From Microbacterium rhizomatis (GTDB lineage Bacteria; Actinomycetota; Actinomycetes; Actinomycetales; Microbacteriaceae), in NCBI RefSeq assembly GCF_008710745.1, contig NZ_VYSA01000001.1, positions 806,001 through 870,000 on the forward strand: a DNA stretch of 64,000 bases. The letters are read 5' to 3'. A program made the translations under genes and the position numbers. The first letter of the stretch is position 1. Every line of letters begins with the position of its first letter. Shown here in pieces: positions 43,378 to 52,708 of the stretch. The notes below the pieces were generated by a model, which did not search any database, had not been told where the DNA came from, and saw nothing but the letters and a program-made list of their open reading frames with translations.

Positions 43378-46300
43378 TCATTGGAATTTCGACAGAAATG
43401 TCGCCGCTGTCCACGAGGTGCTTGTCTGAGGTGCGGTGACCAGGCGCGTGGACTCGCTGGCGGTCGTGGCAGTGGAGCCGGCGTTGATGGAACCGGTCGT
43501 TCCTGCGCGGCCCGTTTGGGTGGCTGCCCCGGCTCTCACGATCGATGCACTCTCTCGGGCTTCGCGGATAATGAGCGTCGGCTGCGCGGTCATCACCTTG
43601 AGCAAGGCGGAGGCAGCGGCTCCTACCGCCAGGGCGACTACCTGCGAAATCCAGGCGAACGAGGAGTTGAAGAACGCGGTGGCATTTGCGTCGAGATCGG
43701 GTGCCAGCGTCGTGACGATGAGTCCCGCGGACAGTGCGGCGCTGTACAAGTTCGCGCCAATGCCGACAATTGCAGCGACCACGGGCGACATGCCCACCGC
43801 GGCTAGTCCTCCTTCCATGGTGAGGACCGCCAGCAGTCCGGTTACCGTTGCCGTCGCCGATACGATTGCGCCCACGAGCGCGAGCGCGCCCAACACGACG
43901 ACGCCGATCGCATCGCCGAGGGCAATATGGCCGGTGGGGTCGGTTTTCGTGACGGGGTTGAGGTCGGCGTAGTTGTACGTGTTGTGCAGCTCCGCGGTGT
44001 CTTGCGTGGTGAACCGCATGGTGGCCGGGTCGAACATGCGCGCCTGCAGGTACTGCTCGCCTGCGGGGGTGGTGTGTTCGCCGGCGTATTGGAACGGCTG
44101 GTAGGACAGCTCTCCTATCCACGCTGCACCCGTGTCGGCGCCCCCGCCGGTCCGGGTCGTTGTTCCGTAATCGGCGTAGGTGTACCGGGTCGTGGGGGTG
44201 CCGTCTGCTGCCGTGAGAGCGGTCGTATTGCCGTGCCGGTCCTGCGTGTAGTAGACCGTGTCCGCTCCGACCGCCGCTCTCGATTCCGGCCCCGTCGTGG
44301 TTCGGGACTGCCGGGCGGTACCGATCAGGTAAGACGCCGTCCCGGTCGAGTTCTCACCTTCGCTGTGCGTGTCGTTGATCAGTGTGCTGTCGTCCCAGTA
44401 AAAGCTCGCCCGAGCGGATTCGTCGCCAGGGCCGGCGGCAATGAGGTGTGCGCGCTGCCCGGTCGCCCAATACCCTGTCGATACGGTCTCCCCGGAGGAG
44501 CTCGTCTCGGTCACGGGCCGGTTGACGGCGTTGTACGAGTAGGCGGTCCCGTCGACAGCAGTGGTGAGATTGCCGGCCGCGTCGTAGGTCGGGGCGGCGT
44601 GGGAGCGCGTGCCGTCCGCTGCGGTCGTCGTGATGCCCGCGATCTCTCCGGTCGGGGTGTAGGTGAACTCCCGCACGGTCGTGGCATCGACCCCGGTGCC
44701 GGGGTTCGGGGCGGTGACGGTCTCGCGAGAGATGTCACCCGACACGGTCATCACGTAGGTCGTCTCCTTGACCATCGATCCATCCACGGTGTCACCTCGA
44801 TGAACGGTGGAGTGGGTGAGACGGTCTTGCTCGTCATACTCATACGTCGTGGTGGTGGTCGTCGGATCGCCCCCGTCCGCGAGATCGGAGGTGGTATCGA
44901 TGCGTCTCGTGAGGTTTCCACGACCGTCGTACGTGTACGAGCGGGCGTCTTGGATGCTCCCATCCGACCCGGTCGTCGTCTCGGTCGCGATCTCGTCGAG
45001 CGAGGTGAACGTGTACCGCGTGGTGACGCCGTTGCCGCGGGACAGCTCTCTCGTACGCCCGTACTCGTCGTACGTGTATGCGACCCGGCCGATTTCGGTG
45101 CCGTCGGGGCTGACCTGCACCGCGGCAGTGAGCAGCCCCGCCGGATCATGGGCATAGGAGGTGGTGTTCCCGGCGGTGTCGGTCGTGGAGGTCTTGCGAC
45201 CGTTGTCGTCGTAGGTGTGGGTGATCTGCTTCCCGTCCGGGTATGTGGTGCTCGTGGTGTTCTTGAACCCGTCGTACGTGTAGGAGACCTGCGTACCGGC
45301 CCGGTCGGCCGGATCGAAAACGGCAAGGAGGTTTCCCGTGACGGGGTCGTACTCGTATCCGGAACGGACATCGTCCCCGATCGGGGAGGTCGTGACCGTT
45401 TCGGTCAGTTTTCGGGTCAGCGGGTCGTACGTGTTGACAGTCGATCGGCCGTAGCCGGTCAGTGCTTTCGCGACATGCCCGTCGGGGGTGTGGGTGTAGG
45501 TCGTGGTCGACCCGACCTGGTCGGTCTCGGACAGCACCCGACCAAGGATGTCCAGAGTGCGGGTACCCCCGGAGCGAGACTCGGCGCCCGCGCTCAAGGT
45601 CTTCTCCACGCTCGTCCCGAACTGGTCGAACCGGCGCTCCGCGACGATCGGCACTCCGTCGGAGTCGTGGCGCGCGAGAGTGGTGCTGGTCGGGTTGCCG
45701 AACACATCCAGCTTCGTGCTAGCGACCGTGGTCTCGTCCGATGTGGATGTCTCACGCCCGAATCCGTTGAACACTGAAGCAGTCGTGGGGACGGGTTTCT
45801 GATCCGCTCGAACGCCGCTGGACCGGGTGACCTGCCCGACCTCGTCCAGAACGCTCGTCCTGACGTATTCCGCGTCCGAGATGTTCCCCGTAGGGGTCAA
45901 CCCTGTCGTCACAGTGTGGGCGATGTCGTCGTACTGGGTGATCTTGGCGAGCCCATTCGACGCGACGGTTTCGCGCTCCCGGCCGAACACATCCTGCTTC
46001 GTGACCGTCACCGCACCCCACGCGTCCGTGACCTCCACGGTCCCCGGGTCCGGGTAGATCCGCGACTCCACCACCCGCACATGCCCATCGACAGGCGCAC
46101 CGTCCTTCAGGTTGTCGGTGACCTTCACGACCCGACCCAGCACGTCCGTCTCGGTCGTGGTGACCACCCCGTCCGGCGCGGTCACCACGGTCGCGTTCAC
46201 CCCATCCGCCTGAACGGTGAGGTAACGGGTGCGGGTGAGGTTACCCGCAGTGTCTGTCCGCGCGGTCACACGCCCCGATGGGTCATACGAACTCGTCGTC

Positions 46301-48084
46301 GTATTTCCCAGTGCGTCGGTCTCGGAGATGGTCTGCTCGGTCAGGAGATCGGAGACGTGGCTGGTGGTGACGGCGAGATCCGTCCCCGCGGCGGCCGTGT
46401 CCGTGATCTTCTGAGTGCTCGCTGCCAGATCCACGTCCCTGGCATGCGTGGTGACGACGGGGGTACCGGTGCCTCCCTGTCCGAACACGCGTTCCTCGGA
46501 GACGAACCCATCGGTCCGCACAGCCCGCTCCGTCCTGCCGGTTCGGGTCAGGACTTCTCCTGCCTTTCCGGCTAAGGACTCCTCGACGACCGGCGCCGTC
46601 CGGGTCGGGTTCAGTTCGTAGCGGGTCTGTGAGACCAGCCCGTCCGTCGTGCGCACAGTCTCCGAGAGGGGCAGGCCCACGGGCAGGACGCCACCCGCGA
46701 GCACGGTCTCGTCATACACGGTCTCGGTCACAGTCCCATCCGGCGAGGTGTGGGAGACCATGTGCCCGTGGGGGTCGAACTCGTACGCGTCGGAAGTGGT
46801 CCGTTCACGGCCCGCATCATCTCGGTAAGTCACCTCGGCGGCGGTGGGGCGGTTGAACTGCGCCGGCAGGTCCCACGGGTCAGGGACAGTCCCGCCATCC
46901 GTCCCGGGATACCGGAACGCCTGCTCCTGAATGACGACCGGCCCTGATTCGGTGGTCACCTCGACGGAGCGGCCGATGAGCAAGTGGGTGGAGTTGTACT
47001 CCGAAATCACCCGGGTCGCACCGTCGGAGAGTGCCGTTCGGTACCGGAAGGCACCGTCACCGGACGAGAACACGTCTCCCTCCCCCGCGTACATCGGCCA
47101 CCCCGATGCGACCCCAGACTCGGCATCCCACTCCCGCACAGACAGCACCGCCCCCGTGAGTCCATCGATGACCCGGACGCGGTCCACGCCGGCCGATCCG
47201 TCGACGAGGGGCTGCCAGGACACATCGGTGACCGCGCCCGACACCCCGGTGATCCGCGCGATCAGCCCGGACGAGTCGTAGTCGACCGACACCCGACCCC
47301 CGACGGCATCGACCACGCCGGCGACCCGGCCTCCGTCCAGCTCCACCTCTCCCCCGACCGACGCAGCGCCAGGGGGCGTTGCGGTGGCCCGAGTGACGTG
47401 GACAGCGGACGGGTTCGACCAGTCGACCCCGGTCACGACACCCACGGGGTCGACGACCCGCATGAGGCGGTGCGAGCCATCGGACGCCGGGACCCAATCC
47501 GTCCGGTTCTCCGAGTCCTTTATCTGCGTCAACGGCTCACCGTCCGCGTTGAAATACGTCGTCGTCCCGCCGGTCTGCGACAGTTCGAACGCGTACTCCC
47601 GCTCGGCGACCATCCCATCCGTCCGGGCGGGGACCACCCCACCGGTCTGGGAGAACACGGCGTCGCCGAGCACGTACCCGGCCATTCCGGACGGGGCGCT
47701 CGCGTCCGCGTCGTAGTCGCCCCCGGATACGGGGAACACTTTCACCCCACCGTCCACACCCACATATGGCACACCCGACAGGATCCATCCCGCACCCAAA
47801 CCCACCATGTCCAGGCCGAGCGCCCTGGAATCCCAACGCAACTCCAACCCCGCCCGCGGAAGAACGAACGACAACGAACCCACCCGCTCGTCGATCTGAC
47901 CATCCACCCCGTAGCCGAGGTCGAAACTGCCCACCACCGGCGTCGCCAAAGCCGAGTCGGCGAGCTGACCTGTCGCTGCAGTGGCTGAGACCGCACCCGA
48001 CCCCAGCACCACGCACCCCACCACCAGGACGCCGACGCCCACACCCCACACACCTCGGCCGATTCCGAAGACAGACGACGACAC
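43378..48084 (-). CDS. Secreted YD-repeat/Rhs protein with hydrophobic C-terminus
   Basis: A 1568-residue protein with an N-terminal signal peptide (basic stretch then VLVVGCVVLGSGAVSATA), many YD/RHS repeats (for example TYDGFKNTT, TYDDNGRKT, YDAAGNLTT) and the RHS core region YLQARMFDPATMRFTTQD followed by NYADLNPVTKTDPTGH near residue 1385. Instead of a recognisable nuclease, the 183-residue tip has about four hydrophobic stretches, then a Thr/Ser/Ala-rich end. It resembles WapA-type toxins of Gram-positives. GTG start at 48082-48084 has GGGAGGG upstream. No immunity gene is apparent downstream. Whether the tip is a toxin or a remnant is open. Confidence 0.85.
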   Translation of the reverse strand: MSSSVFGIGRGVWGVGVGVLVVGCVVLGSGAVSATAATGQLADSALATPVVGSFDLGYGVDGQIDERVGSLSFVLPRAGLELRWDSRALGLDMVGLGAGWILSGVPYVGVDGGVKVFPVSGGDYDADASAPSGMAGYVLGDAVFSQTGGVVPARTDGMVAEREYAFELSQTGGTTTYFNADGEPLTQIKDSENRTDWVPASDGSHRLMRVVDPVGVVTGVDWSNPSAVHVTRATATPPGAASVGGEVELDGGRVAGVVDAVGGRVSVDYDSSGLIARITGVSGAVTDVSWQPLVDGSAGVDRVRVIDGLTGAVLSVREWDAESGVASGWPMYAGEGDVFSSGDGAFRYRTALSDGATRVISEYNSTHLLIGRSVEVTTESGPVVIQEQAFRYPGTDGGTVPDPWDLPAQFNRPTAAEVTYRDDAGRERTTSDAYEFDPHGHMVSHTSPDGTVTETVYDETVLAGGVLPVGLPLSETVRTTDGLVSQTRYELNPTRTAPVVEESLAGKAGEVLTRTGRTERAVRTDGFVSEERVFGQGGTGTPVVTTHARDVDLAASTQKITDTAAAGTDLAVTTSHVSDLLTEQTISETDALGNTTTSSYDPSGRVTARTDTAGNLTRTRYLTVQADGVNATVVTAPDGVVTTTETDVLGRVVKVTDNLKDGAPVDGHVRVVESRIYPDPGTVEVTDAWGAVTVTKQDVFGRERETVASNGLAKITQYDDIAHTVTTGLTPTGNISDAEYVRTSVLDEVGQVTRSSGVRADQKPVPTTASVFNGFGRETSTSDETTVASTKLDVFGNPTSTTLARHDSDGVPIVAERRFDQFGTSVEKTLSAGAESRSGGTRTLDILGRVLSETDQVGSTTTYTHTPDGHVAKALTGYGRSTVNTYDPLTRKLTETVTTSPIGDDVRSGYEYDPVTGNLLAVFDPADRAGTQVSYTYDGFKNTTSTTYPDGKQITHTYDDNGRKTSTTDTAGNTTSYAHDPAGLLTAAVQVSPDGTEIGRVAYTYDEYGRTRELSRGNGVTTRYTFTSLDEIATETTTGSDGSIQDARSYTYDGRGNLTRRIDTTSDLADGGDPTTTTTTYEYDEQDRLTHSTVHRGDTVDGSMVKETTYVMTVSGDISRETVTAPNPGTGVDATTVREFTYTPTGEIAGITTTAADGTRSHAAPTYDAAGNLTTAVDGTAYSYNAVNRPVTETSSSGETVSTGYWATGQRAHLIAAGPGDESARASFYWDDSTLINDTHSEGENSTGTASYLIGTARQSRTTTGPESRAAVGADTVYYTQDRHGNTTALTAADGTPTTRYTYADYGTTTRTGGGADTGAAWIGELSYQPFQYAGEHTTPAGEQYLQARMFDPATMRFTTQDTAELHNTYNYADLNPVTKTDPTGHIALGDAIGVVVLGALALVGAIVSATATVTGLLAVLTMEGGLAAVGMSPVVAAIVGIGANLYSAALSAGLIVTTLAPDLDANATAFFNSSFAWISQVVALAVGAAASALLKVMTAQPTLIIREARESASIVRAGAATQTGRAGTTGSINAGSTATTASESTRLVTAPQTSTSWTAATFLSKFQ

Positions 48085-48177
48085 AGTACCCTCCCAGAAC
48101 GATTTGATATGCGAAACACTAATATATATCAGCGGGACTCGTGACCGGTGTCGGAGGGGATGCATACCGTAGTCGAC
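48085..48177. promoter_or_regulatory. AT-rich divergent promoter region of Rhs and exonuclease genes
   Basis: The only clearly AT-rich patch nearby (GATTTGATATGCG...AATATATATC) lies between the two genes and probably holds the Rhs promoter. On the plus strand TACCGT (48165-48170) lies 7 nt before the exonuclease ATG, with GTGACC 18 bp further up as a -35. Confidence 0.5.
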
Positions 48178-48918
48178 ATGGACCCGAACCTGCACGCCCC
48201 CCTGGCGGCGGATGCCCACGACTCGACGCCGGCGTGGGCACGAGTCATCGGGGTGTTCGACCTCGAGACGACCGGTATCGACGTCACGACAGACAGGATC
48301 GTGACGGCCCACGTCGGGCTCCTCGACGCGAGCGGTGCCGTCATCCTCTCGCGCGATTGGATCGCCGATCCGGGCATCGACATCCCCGAGTCGGCGGCGG
48401 CGATCCACGGCGTCACCACGGCGGACGCGCGTGCGGTCGGGTCGCCTGCGGGCGACGTCGTCGAGCAGATCGTCGACGTGCTCCGCTCACTGCTCGATGC
48501 CGGCATCCCCGTCGTCGCCTACAACGCGGCGTACGATTTCTCGCTGCTCGCGCACGAGGCCCACAGGCACGGCGTCTCCCCCTTGCGGGATCCGGCTCCC
48601 GTGATCGATCCGCTCATCATCGACAAGACGTATGACCGGTACCGTCGCGGCAAGCGCACGCTCGCGGCCGTGGCCGAGCACTACGCGGTGGGGCTGGACG
48701 ATGCACATCACGCCTCCGCAGACGCCGTTGCGGCTGGGCGTCTCGCGCAAGCGCTCGCGGAGCGATTCGCCCCGCTTCTCCCGCCGAGGCTTGAAGAGCT
48801 TCACACTCGGCAGATCGCGTGGGCGCGGGCTCAGGCGGCCAGCCTGACCGAGTACTTCATCCGGATCGGGCGTCTCGACCCCGACGAGCGCCTCGACGGC
48901 GGTTGGCCGGTGCGATAA
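48178..48918 (+). CDS. DnaQ-like 3'-5' exonuclease
   Basis: DEDDh exonuclease, like the proofreading epsilon subunit or RNase T. The 246-residue protein has ExoI FDLETTGID, ExoII in YNAAYDFSLL and ExoIII HHASADAVAA, with all acidic residues and the His present. I choose the ATG 48178 because the -10 hexamer TACCGT is 7 nt upstream; GTG 48148 and ATG 48160 lie in or above the promoter. It ends at a strong terminator before rpmE. Confidence 0.87.
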   Translation: MDPNLHAPLAADAHDSTPAWARVIGVFDLETTGIDVTTDRIVTAHVGLLDASGAVILSRDWIADPGIDIPESAAAIHGVTTADARAVGSPAGDVVEQIVDVLRSLLDAGIPVVAYNAAYDFSLLAHEAHRHGVSPLRDPAPVIDPLIIDKTYDRYRRGKRTLAAVAEHYAVGLDDAHHASADAVAAGRLAQALAERFAPLLPPRLEELHTRQIAWARAQAASLTEYFIRIGRLDPDERLDGGWPVR

Positions 48919-48935
48919 CGCCCCCGATGCACGAA

Positions 48936-48963
48936 GAAACGCCCCGCCGAAGCGGGGCGTTTC
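48936..48963. terminator. Bidirectional terminator between exonuclease and rpmE
   Basis: Perfect 12-bp stem GAAACGCCCCGC/GCGGGGCGTTTC with a CGAA loop, and T-rich ends on both strands, between two convergent genes. Confidence 0.9.
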
Positions 48964-48984
48964 TATCGAGCGAAGCGAGGTGAG

Positions 48985-49245
48985 CTAGTTGCTCGACCCA
49001 CCGCCGAAGCCCTTGAAGCGCTGGTTGAACTTCTCGACGCGACCGGCCGAGTCCATGATGCGCTGCTTGCCCGTGTAGAACGGGTGCGACGCCGACGAGA
49101 TCTCGACATCGATGACGGGGTACTCCACACCGTCGAGCTCGATCGTCTTGCTGCTGGTGACCGTCGAACGGGTCAGGAAGGTCTCGCCCGAACCGAGGTC
49201 GCGGAACACGACGTCCTGGTAGTTGGGGTGGATGTCAGTCTTCAT
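48985..49245 (-). CDS. rpmE2: 50S ribosomal protein L31, type B
   Basis: 86-residue ribosomal protein. It begins [20 protein letters not shown] and ends [17 protein letters not shown]. The zinc ligand Cys residues of type A L31 are absent, so this is the zinc-independent form. GAGGATCACC precedes the ATG; TAGAAT (49320-49325, minus strand) is a likely -10, giving a leader of about 70 nt. Its 3' end has a diverged copy 5.7 kb away at 43264-43322, next to the Rhs gene. Confidence 0.95.
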   Translation of the reverse strand: MKTDIHPNYQDVVFRDLGSGETFLTRSTVTSSKTIELDGVEYPVIDVEISSASHPFYTGKQRIMDSAGRVEKFNQRFKGFGGGSSN

Positions 49246-49386
49246 GGTGATCCTCTAGGGAGTGGAGCTCTGGATTGTGCCAGGGCAGAAAGTCTGTGGT
49301 GCGAGCGCACCAAGGAACGATTCTATCAGGGATGCCGCACGATGCGGAATCATGCGCCCTCCGCCCGCCCCTGCGGTGCGGAGGCG
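49246..49386 (-). promoter_or_regulatory. rpmE leader and promoter
   Basis: The 141-base gap between rpmE and the ABC ATPase gene holds the rpmE promoter (minus-strand -10 TAGAAT at 49320-49325). Upstream of it, CCGCACGATGCGG can form a small stem. No Zur box was recognised by eye. Confidence 0.45.
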
Positions 49387-50175
49387 TCAGGATCTGCGCG
49401 CGATGGCGGCGTACCGGCCGTCATGCTCGCTGAGCTCGATCGACAGCCCGAAGGCCCGGGACAGAGTCTCAGAGGTGAGCGCCTCCGCAATCGGACCAGC
49501 GGAGACCGCAGCGCCGTCTCGCAGAAGCAGCACGTGAGTGAAGCCCACCGGAATCTCTTCGACGTGGTGCGTCACCATCACCATCCCGGGCGTGGACGGC
49601 GCCTGCGCATAGCCCGTCAAGAGCGCCAGAAGCTCCTCTCGCGCGCCGAGGTCAAGGCTCGCCGTCGGCTCGTCGAGCAGCAGGAGCTCCGGATCCGTCA
49701 TGACGGCGCGCGCGATCTGCACGCGCTTCTGTTCACCGTCCGACAGTGTGCCGAACGTGCGGTCGGCCAGGTGATCCAGCTTCCACTCGGCGAGCACCCG
49801 GAGCGCCCGGCGCTCGTCGATGTCTTCGTAGTCCTCGTTCCAGCGTCCGAGCACCGAGAAGGCGGCGGTGAGTACGACGTTCAGCACGGTCTCGTCACCC
49901 GGAATCCGCCTTGCCATCGCCGATGACGCGAAGCCGATCCTCGGACGCAGTTCGAACACGTCGCTGCGTCCGAGCACCTCGCCGAGGATCGTCACCCGAC
50001 CCGAAGTGGGGTGCATGAGCGTGTCGGCCAGCTGGAGCAGGGTCGTCTTTCCCGCTCCGTTGGGGCCGAGAATCACCCACCGCTGATCGTCCTGCACCGT
50101 CCAGTCGAGATGATCGACGATGTTCCGGGTGCTTCGGCGGACGACGACGTCGGAGAACTCGAGCACCTGCGGCAT
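49387..50175 (-). CDS. ABC transporter ATP-binding protein
   Basis: Stand-alone ATPase of 262 residues with Walker A GPNGAGKTTLLQ, signature LSDGEQKRVQIAR (an S-D-G variant of LSGGQ), Walker B LLLDEPT and switch His in VMVTHHVEE. No permease is adjacent; partners or a ModF/MlaF-like cytoplasmic role are possible. ATG at 50173-50175 is preceded at 6 nt by TAGGCT (50182-50187), so probably leaderless. It is 9 bases downstream of glgA on the same strand. Confidence 0.85.
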   Translation of the reverse strand: MPQVLEFSDVVVRRSTRNIVDHLDWTVQDDQRWVILGPNGAGKTTLLQLADTLMHPTSGRVTILGEVLGRSDVFELRPRIGFASSAMARRIPGDETVLNVVLTAAFSVLGRWNEDYEDIDERRALRVLAEWKLDHLADRTFGTLSDGEQKRVQIARAVMTDPELLLLDEPTASLDLGAREELLALLTGYAQAPSTPGMVMVTHHVEEIPVGFTHVLLLRDGAAVSAGPIAEALTSETLSRAFGLSIELSEHDGRYAAIARRS

Positions 50176-50184
50176 GAGCCCAGC

Positions 50185-51378
50185 CTATCGGCCGCGACCG
50201 GCGACCTCGGCGTAGAGCGCCGCCGTGGCCTCGGCGATCGCACCCCAGCTGAAAGCCGCGGCCGCGCGCGCGCGGCCCGCTTCGCCGTAGGTCCGGGCAC
50301 GCTCGCGGTCGGTCACGACCTCGGTCAGGACACGGGCGAGATCTGCGACGAACCGCTCCGGGTCGACCGGGGTGCCCGTTCCGTCCTGCACCTGCTCGAT
50401 CGGGACCAGTCGCCCCGTGACGCCGTCCACGACGACCTCGGGAATGCCGCCGGTCGCTGTGCCCACGACAGCTGCCCCGCACGCCATCGCCTCGAGATTG
50501 ACGATCCCCAGCGGCTCATACACCGACGGACACACGAACGTGGTCGCAGACGACAGGATGGCGCACAGCTCGTGCCGCGGCAGAAGCTTGTCGATCCAGA
50601 CGACACCGTCACGGGTGGTCTGCAGATCGCGTACGAGACCCTCGACCTCGGTCAGGATCTGGGGCGTGTCCGGGGCGCCGGCGCAGAGGATCACCTGGAC
50701 ATCTGCAGGGAGCTCCGCCACGGCCCGCAGCAGGTAGGGCAGGCCCTTCTGCCGGGTGATGCGACCGACGAAGACGACGGAGGGACGATCGGGGTCGATC
50801 CCGTACTCGGCGAGCACCGCAGCATCCTCGACGGGGTGCCATTCCTCCACATCGATGCCGTTGTAGATCACGCGCACGTCGGCGGGATCGAGCGACGGGT
50901 AGCTCCGCAGGATGTCTTGCCGCATGCCCTCGCTCACGGCGATGATCGCCGCCGCACCCTCATATGCCGTCTTCTCGATATAGCTCGACACCGCGTAGCC
51001 GCCGCCGAGCTGTTCCGCCTTCCACGGGCGGAGCGGTTCGAGGCTGTGGGCCGTGACGATGTGGGGGATGCCGTGCAGCAACGACGACAGATGCCCCGCG
51101 AAGTTCGCGTACCAGGTGTGGCTGTGCACGACGTCCGCGCCGGCGACATCCGTGACGATCTCGAGATCGGTTCCGAGGGTCTGCACCGCTCCGTTCGCGC
51201 CGGCAAGCTCGACCGGAACCGCGTAAGAGGTCGTCCCCGTCTCGTCGCGGGCACCCCCGAACGCGCGCACCTGCACGTCCAGCCGCTCGCGCAGTGCCTT
51301 CACGAGTTCCGTGACATGCACTCCCGCGCCGCCATAGATCTCCGGCGGATACTCCTTCGTGATGATGTCGACTCGCAT
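50185..51378 (-). CDS. glgA: Glycogen synthase (GT4, GlgA/GlgM type)
   Basis: Glycosyltransferase family 4 enzyme using ADP-glucose to make alpha-glucan or maltose-1-phosphate. The 397-residue protein starts MRVDIITKEYPPEIYGGAGVHV and has the GT-B nucleotide site VFVGRITRQKG and the C-terminal EX7E region (VYEPLGIVNLEAM). It is the short actinobacterial form rather than the 480-residue GT5 enzyme. Divergent from glgC. TAGCGT at 51385-51390 lies 6 nt from the ATG. Confidence 0.92.
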   Translation of the reverse strand: MRVDIITKEYPPEIYGGAGVHVTELVKALRERLDVQVRAFGGARDETGTTSYAVPVELAGANGAVQTLGTDLEIVTDVAGADVVHSHTWYANFAGHLSSLLHGIPHIVTAHSLEPLRPWKAEQLGGGYAVSSYIEKTAYEGAAAIIAVSEGMRQDILRSYPSLDPADVRVIYNGIDVEEWHPVEDAAVLAEYGIDPDRPSVVFVGRITRQKGLPYLLRAVAELPADVQVILCAGAPDTPQILTEVEGLVRDLQTTRDGVVWIDKLLPRHELCAILSSATTFVCPSVYEPLGIVNLEAMACGAAVVGTATGGIPEVVVDGVTGRLVPIEQVQDGTGTPVDPERFVADLARVLTEVVTDRERARTYGEAGRARAAAAFSWGAIAEATAALYAEVAGRGR

Positions 51379-51423
51379 GTCAATACGCTAGTCCCCGGCC
51401 CTGGCGCGGCCTAGTGTGGTGCC
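51379..51423. promoter_or_regulatory. Divergent leaderless promoters of glgA and glgC
   Basis: TAGCGT (minus, 51385-51390) and TAGTGT (plus, 51412-51417) each lie exactly 6 nt from their start codon, so both mRNAs should begin at or next to the ATG within 45 bases. Confidence 0.6.
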
Positions 51424-52665
51424 ATGCCAGCAGCGCCGAAGGTGTTCGGAATCATCCTCGCGGGCGGGGAGGGCAAGCGCCTCATGCCCCTCACCGCCGA
51501 CCGAGCCAAGCCCGCCGTCCCGTTCGGCGGCCAGTACCGTCTCATCGATTTCGCGATCTCGAATCTGATCAACTCGGGGCTGAGACAGCTCGTCGTACTG
51601 ACGCAGTACAAGTCGCACAGCCTCGACCGGCATATATCCCAGACCTGGCGGATGTCGCCGCTCCTCGACTCGTATGTTGCATCCGTCCCGGCGCAGCAGC
51701 GGCTCGGCAAGCGCTGGTTCTCCGGATCGGCTGACGCGATCCTGCAGAGCCTCAACCTGATCAACGACGAGAAGCCCGACATCGTCGTGGTGATCGGCGC
51801 CGATCACGTGTACCGCATGGACTTCCGTCAGATGCTCGCTGCGCACATCGAATCCGGCGCCCGGGCGACCGTAGCCGGCATCCGCCAGCCCATCGGACTC
51901 GCCAACCAGTTCGGCATCATCGATGTCGATGCGAAGGACCCGTCGAAGATCAAGCAGTTCCTCGAGAAGCCGCAGAACCCGACCGGCCTGGCCGACTCCC
52001 CCGGTGAGGTCCTCGCCTCGATGGGCAACTACATCTTCGACGCGGAGGCACTCATCGAGGCCGTCGAGACGGACGGCGAACTCCCGACCTCCAACCACGA
52101 CATGGGCGGCGACATCGTGCCCTATTTCGTCGGACGAGGCGAAGCCGGCGTCTACGACATGAAGCGCAACGAGGTGCCCGGCTCCACCGACCGCGACAGG
52201 TCGTACTGGCGGGACGTGGGCACGATCGAGTCGTTCTTCGACGCGCACATGGATCTGATCTCGACCCTGCCGATCTTCAACCTCTACAACATGGACTGGC
52301 CCATCCACTCGCAGACGGTCAACTCGCCACCGGCGAAGTTCGTCCGCGACTCGGTCGGCCGCATCGGCAACTCGATCGACTCGATCGTCTCGCTCGGCTC
52401 GGTGCTCTCGGGGACTCACCTCGAACGCAGCGTGATCGGTCCGTGGGCCCTCGCCGCCGGCGGGTCGACGATCACCGACTCGGTCATCTTCGACCATGTC
52501 CGCGTCGGGCAGGGCGCCCGCATCCATCGCGCCATCCTCGACAAGAACGTGGTCCTGGGCGACGGAGCCACCGTCGGCGTCGACCGCGATCACGATCTGG
52601 CCAGGGGCTTCACCGTCACCGAGACCGGCATCACGGTCGTCGGCAAGGGTATGCGGGTCGACTGA
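51424..52665 (+). CDS. glgC: Glucose-1-phosphate adenylyltransferase
   Basis: Makes ADP-glucose from ATP and glucose-1-phosphate, the substrate of the divergent GlgA. The 413-residue protein has the [11 protein letters not shown] nucleotidyltransferase loop, [18 protein letters not shown], and a C-terminal left-handed beta-helix with the allosteric sites. It is a leaderless candidate. A short stem-loop follows the stop. Confidence 0.96.
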   Translation: MPAAPKVFGIILAGGEGKRLMPLTADRAKPAVPFGGQYRLIDFAISNLINSGLRQLVVLTQYKSHSLDRHISQTWRMSPLLDSYVASVPAQQRLGKRWFSGSADAILQSLNLINDEKPDIVVVIGADHVYRMDFRQMLAAHIESGARATVAGIRQPIGLANQFGIIDVDAKDPSKIKQFLEKPQNPTGLADSPGEVLASMGNYIFDAEALIEAVETDGELPTSNHDMGGDIVPYFVGRGEAGVYDMKRNEVPGSTDRDRSYWRDVGTIESFFDAHMDLISTLPIFNLYNMDWPIHSQTVNSPPAKFVRDSVGRIGNSIDSIVSLGSVLSGTHLERSVIGPWALAAGGSTITDSVIFDHVRVGQGARIHRAILDKNVVLGDGATVGVDRDHDLARGFTVTETGITVVGKGMRVD

Positions 52666-52671
52666 CCTCTG

Positions 52672-52688
52672 CGCGGGGGCTCCCCGCG
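52672..52688 (+). terminator. Short stem-loop after glgC
   Basis: CGCGGGG and CCCCGCG with a GCT loop, 6 bases after the glgC stop. Without a U-run it is a weak terminator candidate, before the serB promoter. Confidence 0.5.
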
Positions 52689-52708
52689 GATCCCGCTAAC
52701 GTGTGAGG

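Noticed and set aside
43927-45777. Long open frame on the plus strand opposite the Rhs gene
   Set aside because: Low-complexity Arg/Gly/Val-rich translation and no motif. It mirrors the GC-rich third positions of Rhs on the other strand.
48148-48177. Upstream GTG/ATG starts for the exonuclease
   Set aside because: They fall in or above the apparent -10 region; the ATG at 48178 fits a leaderless start better.
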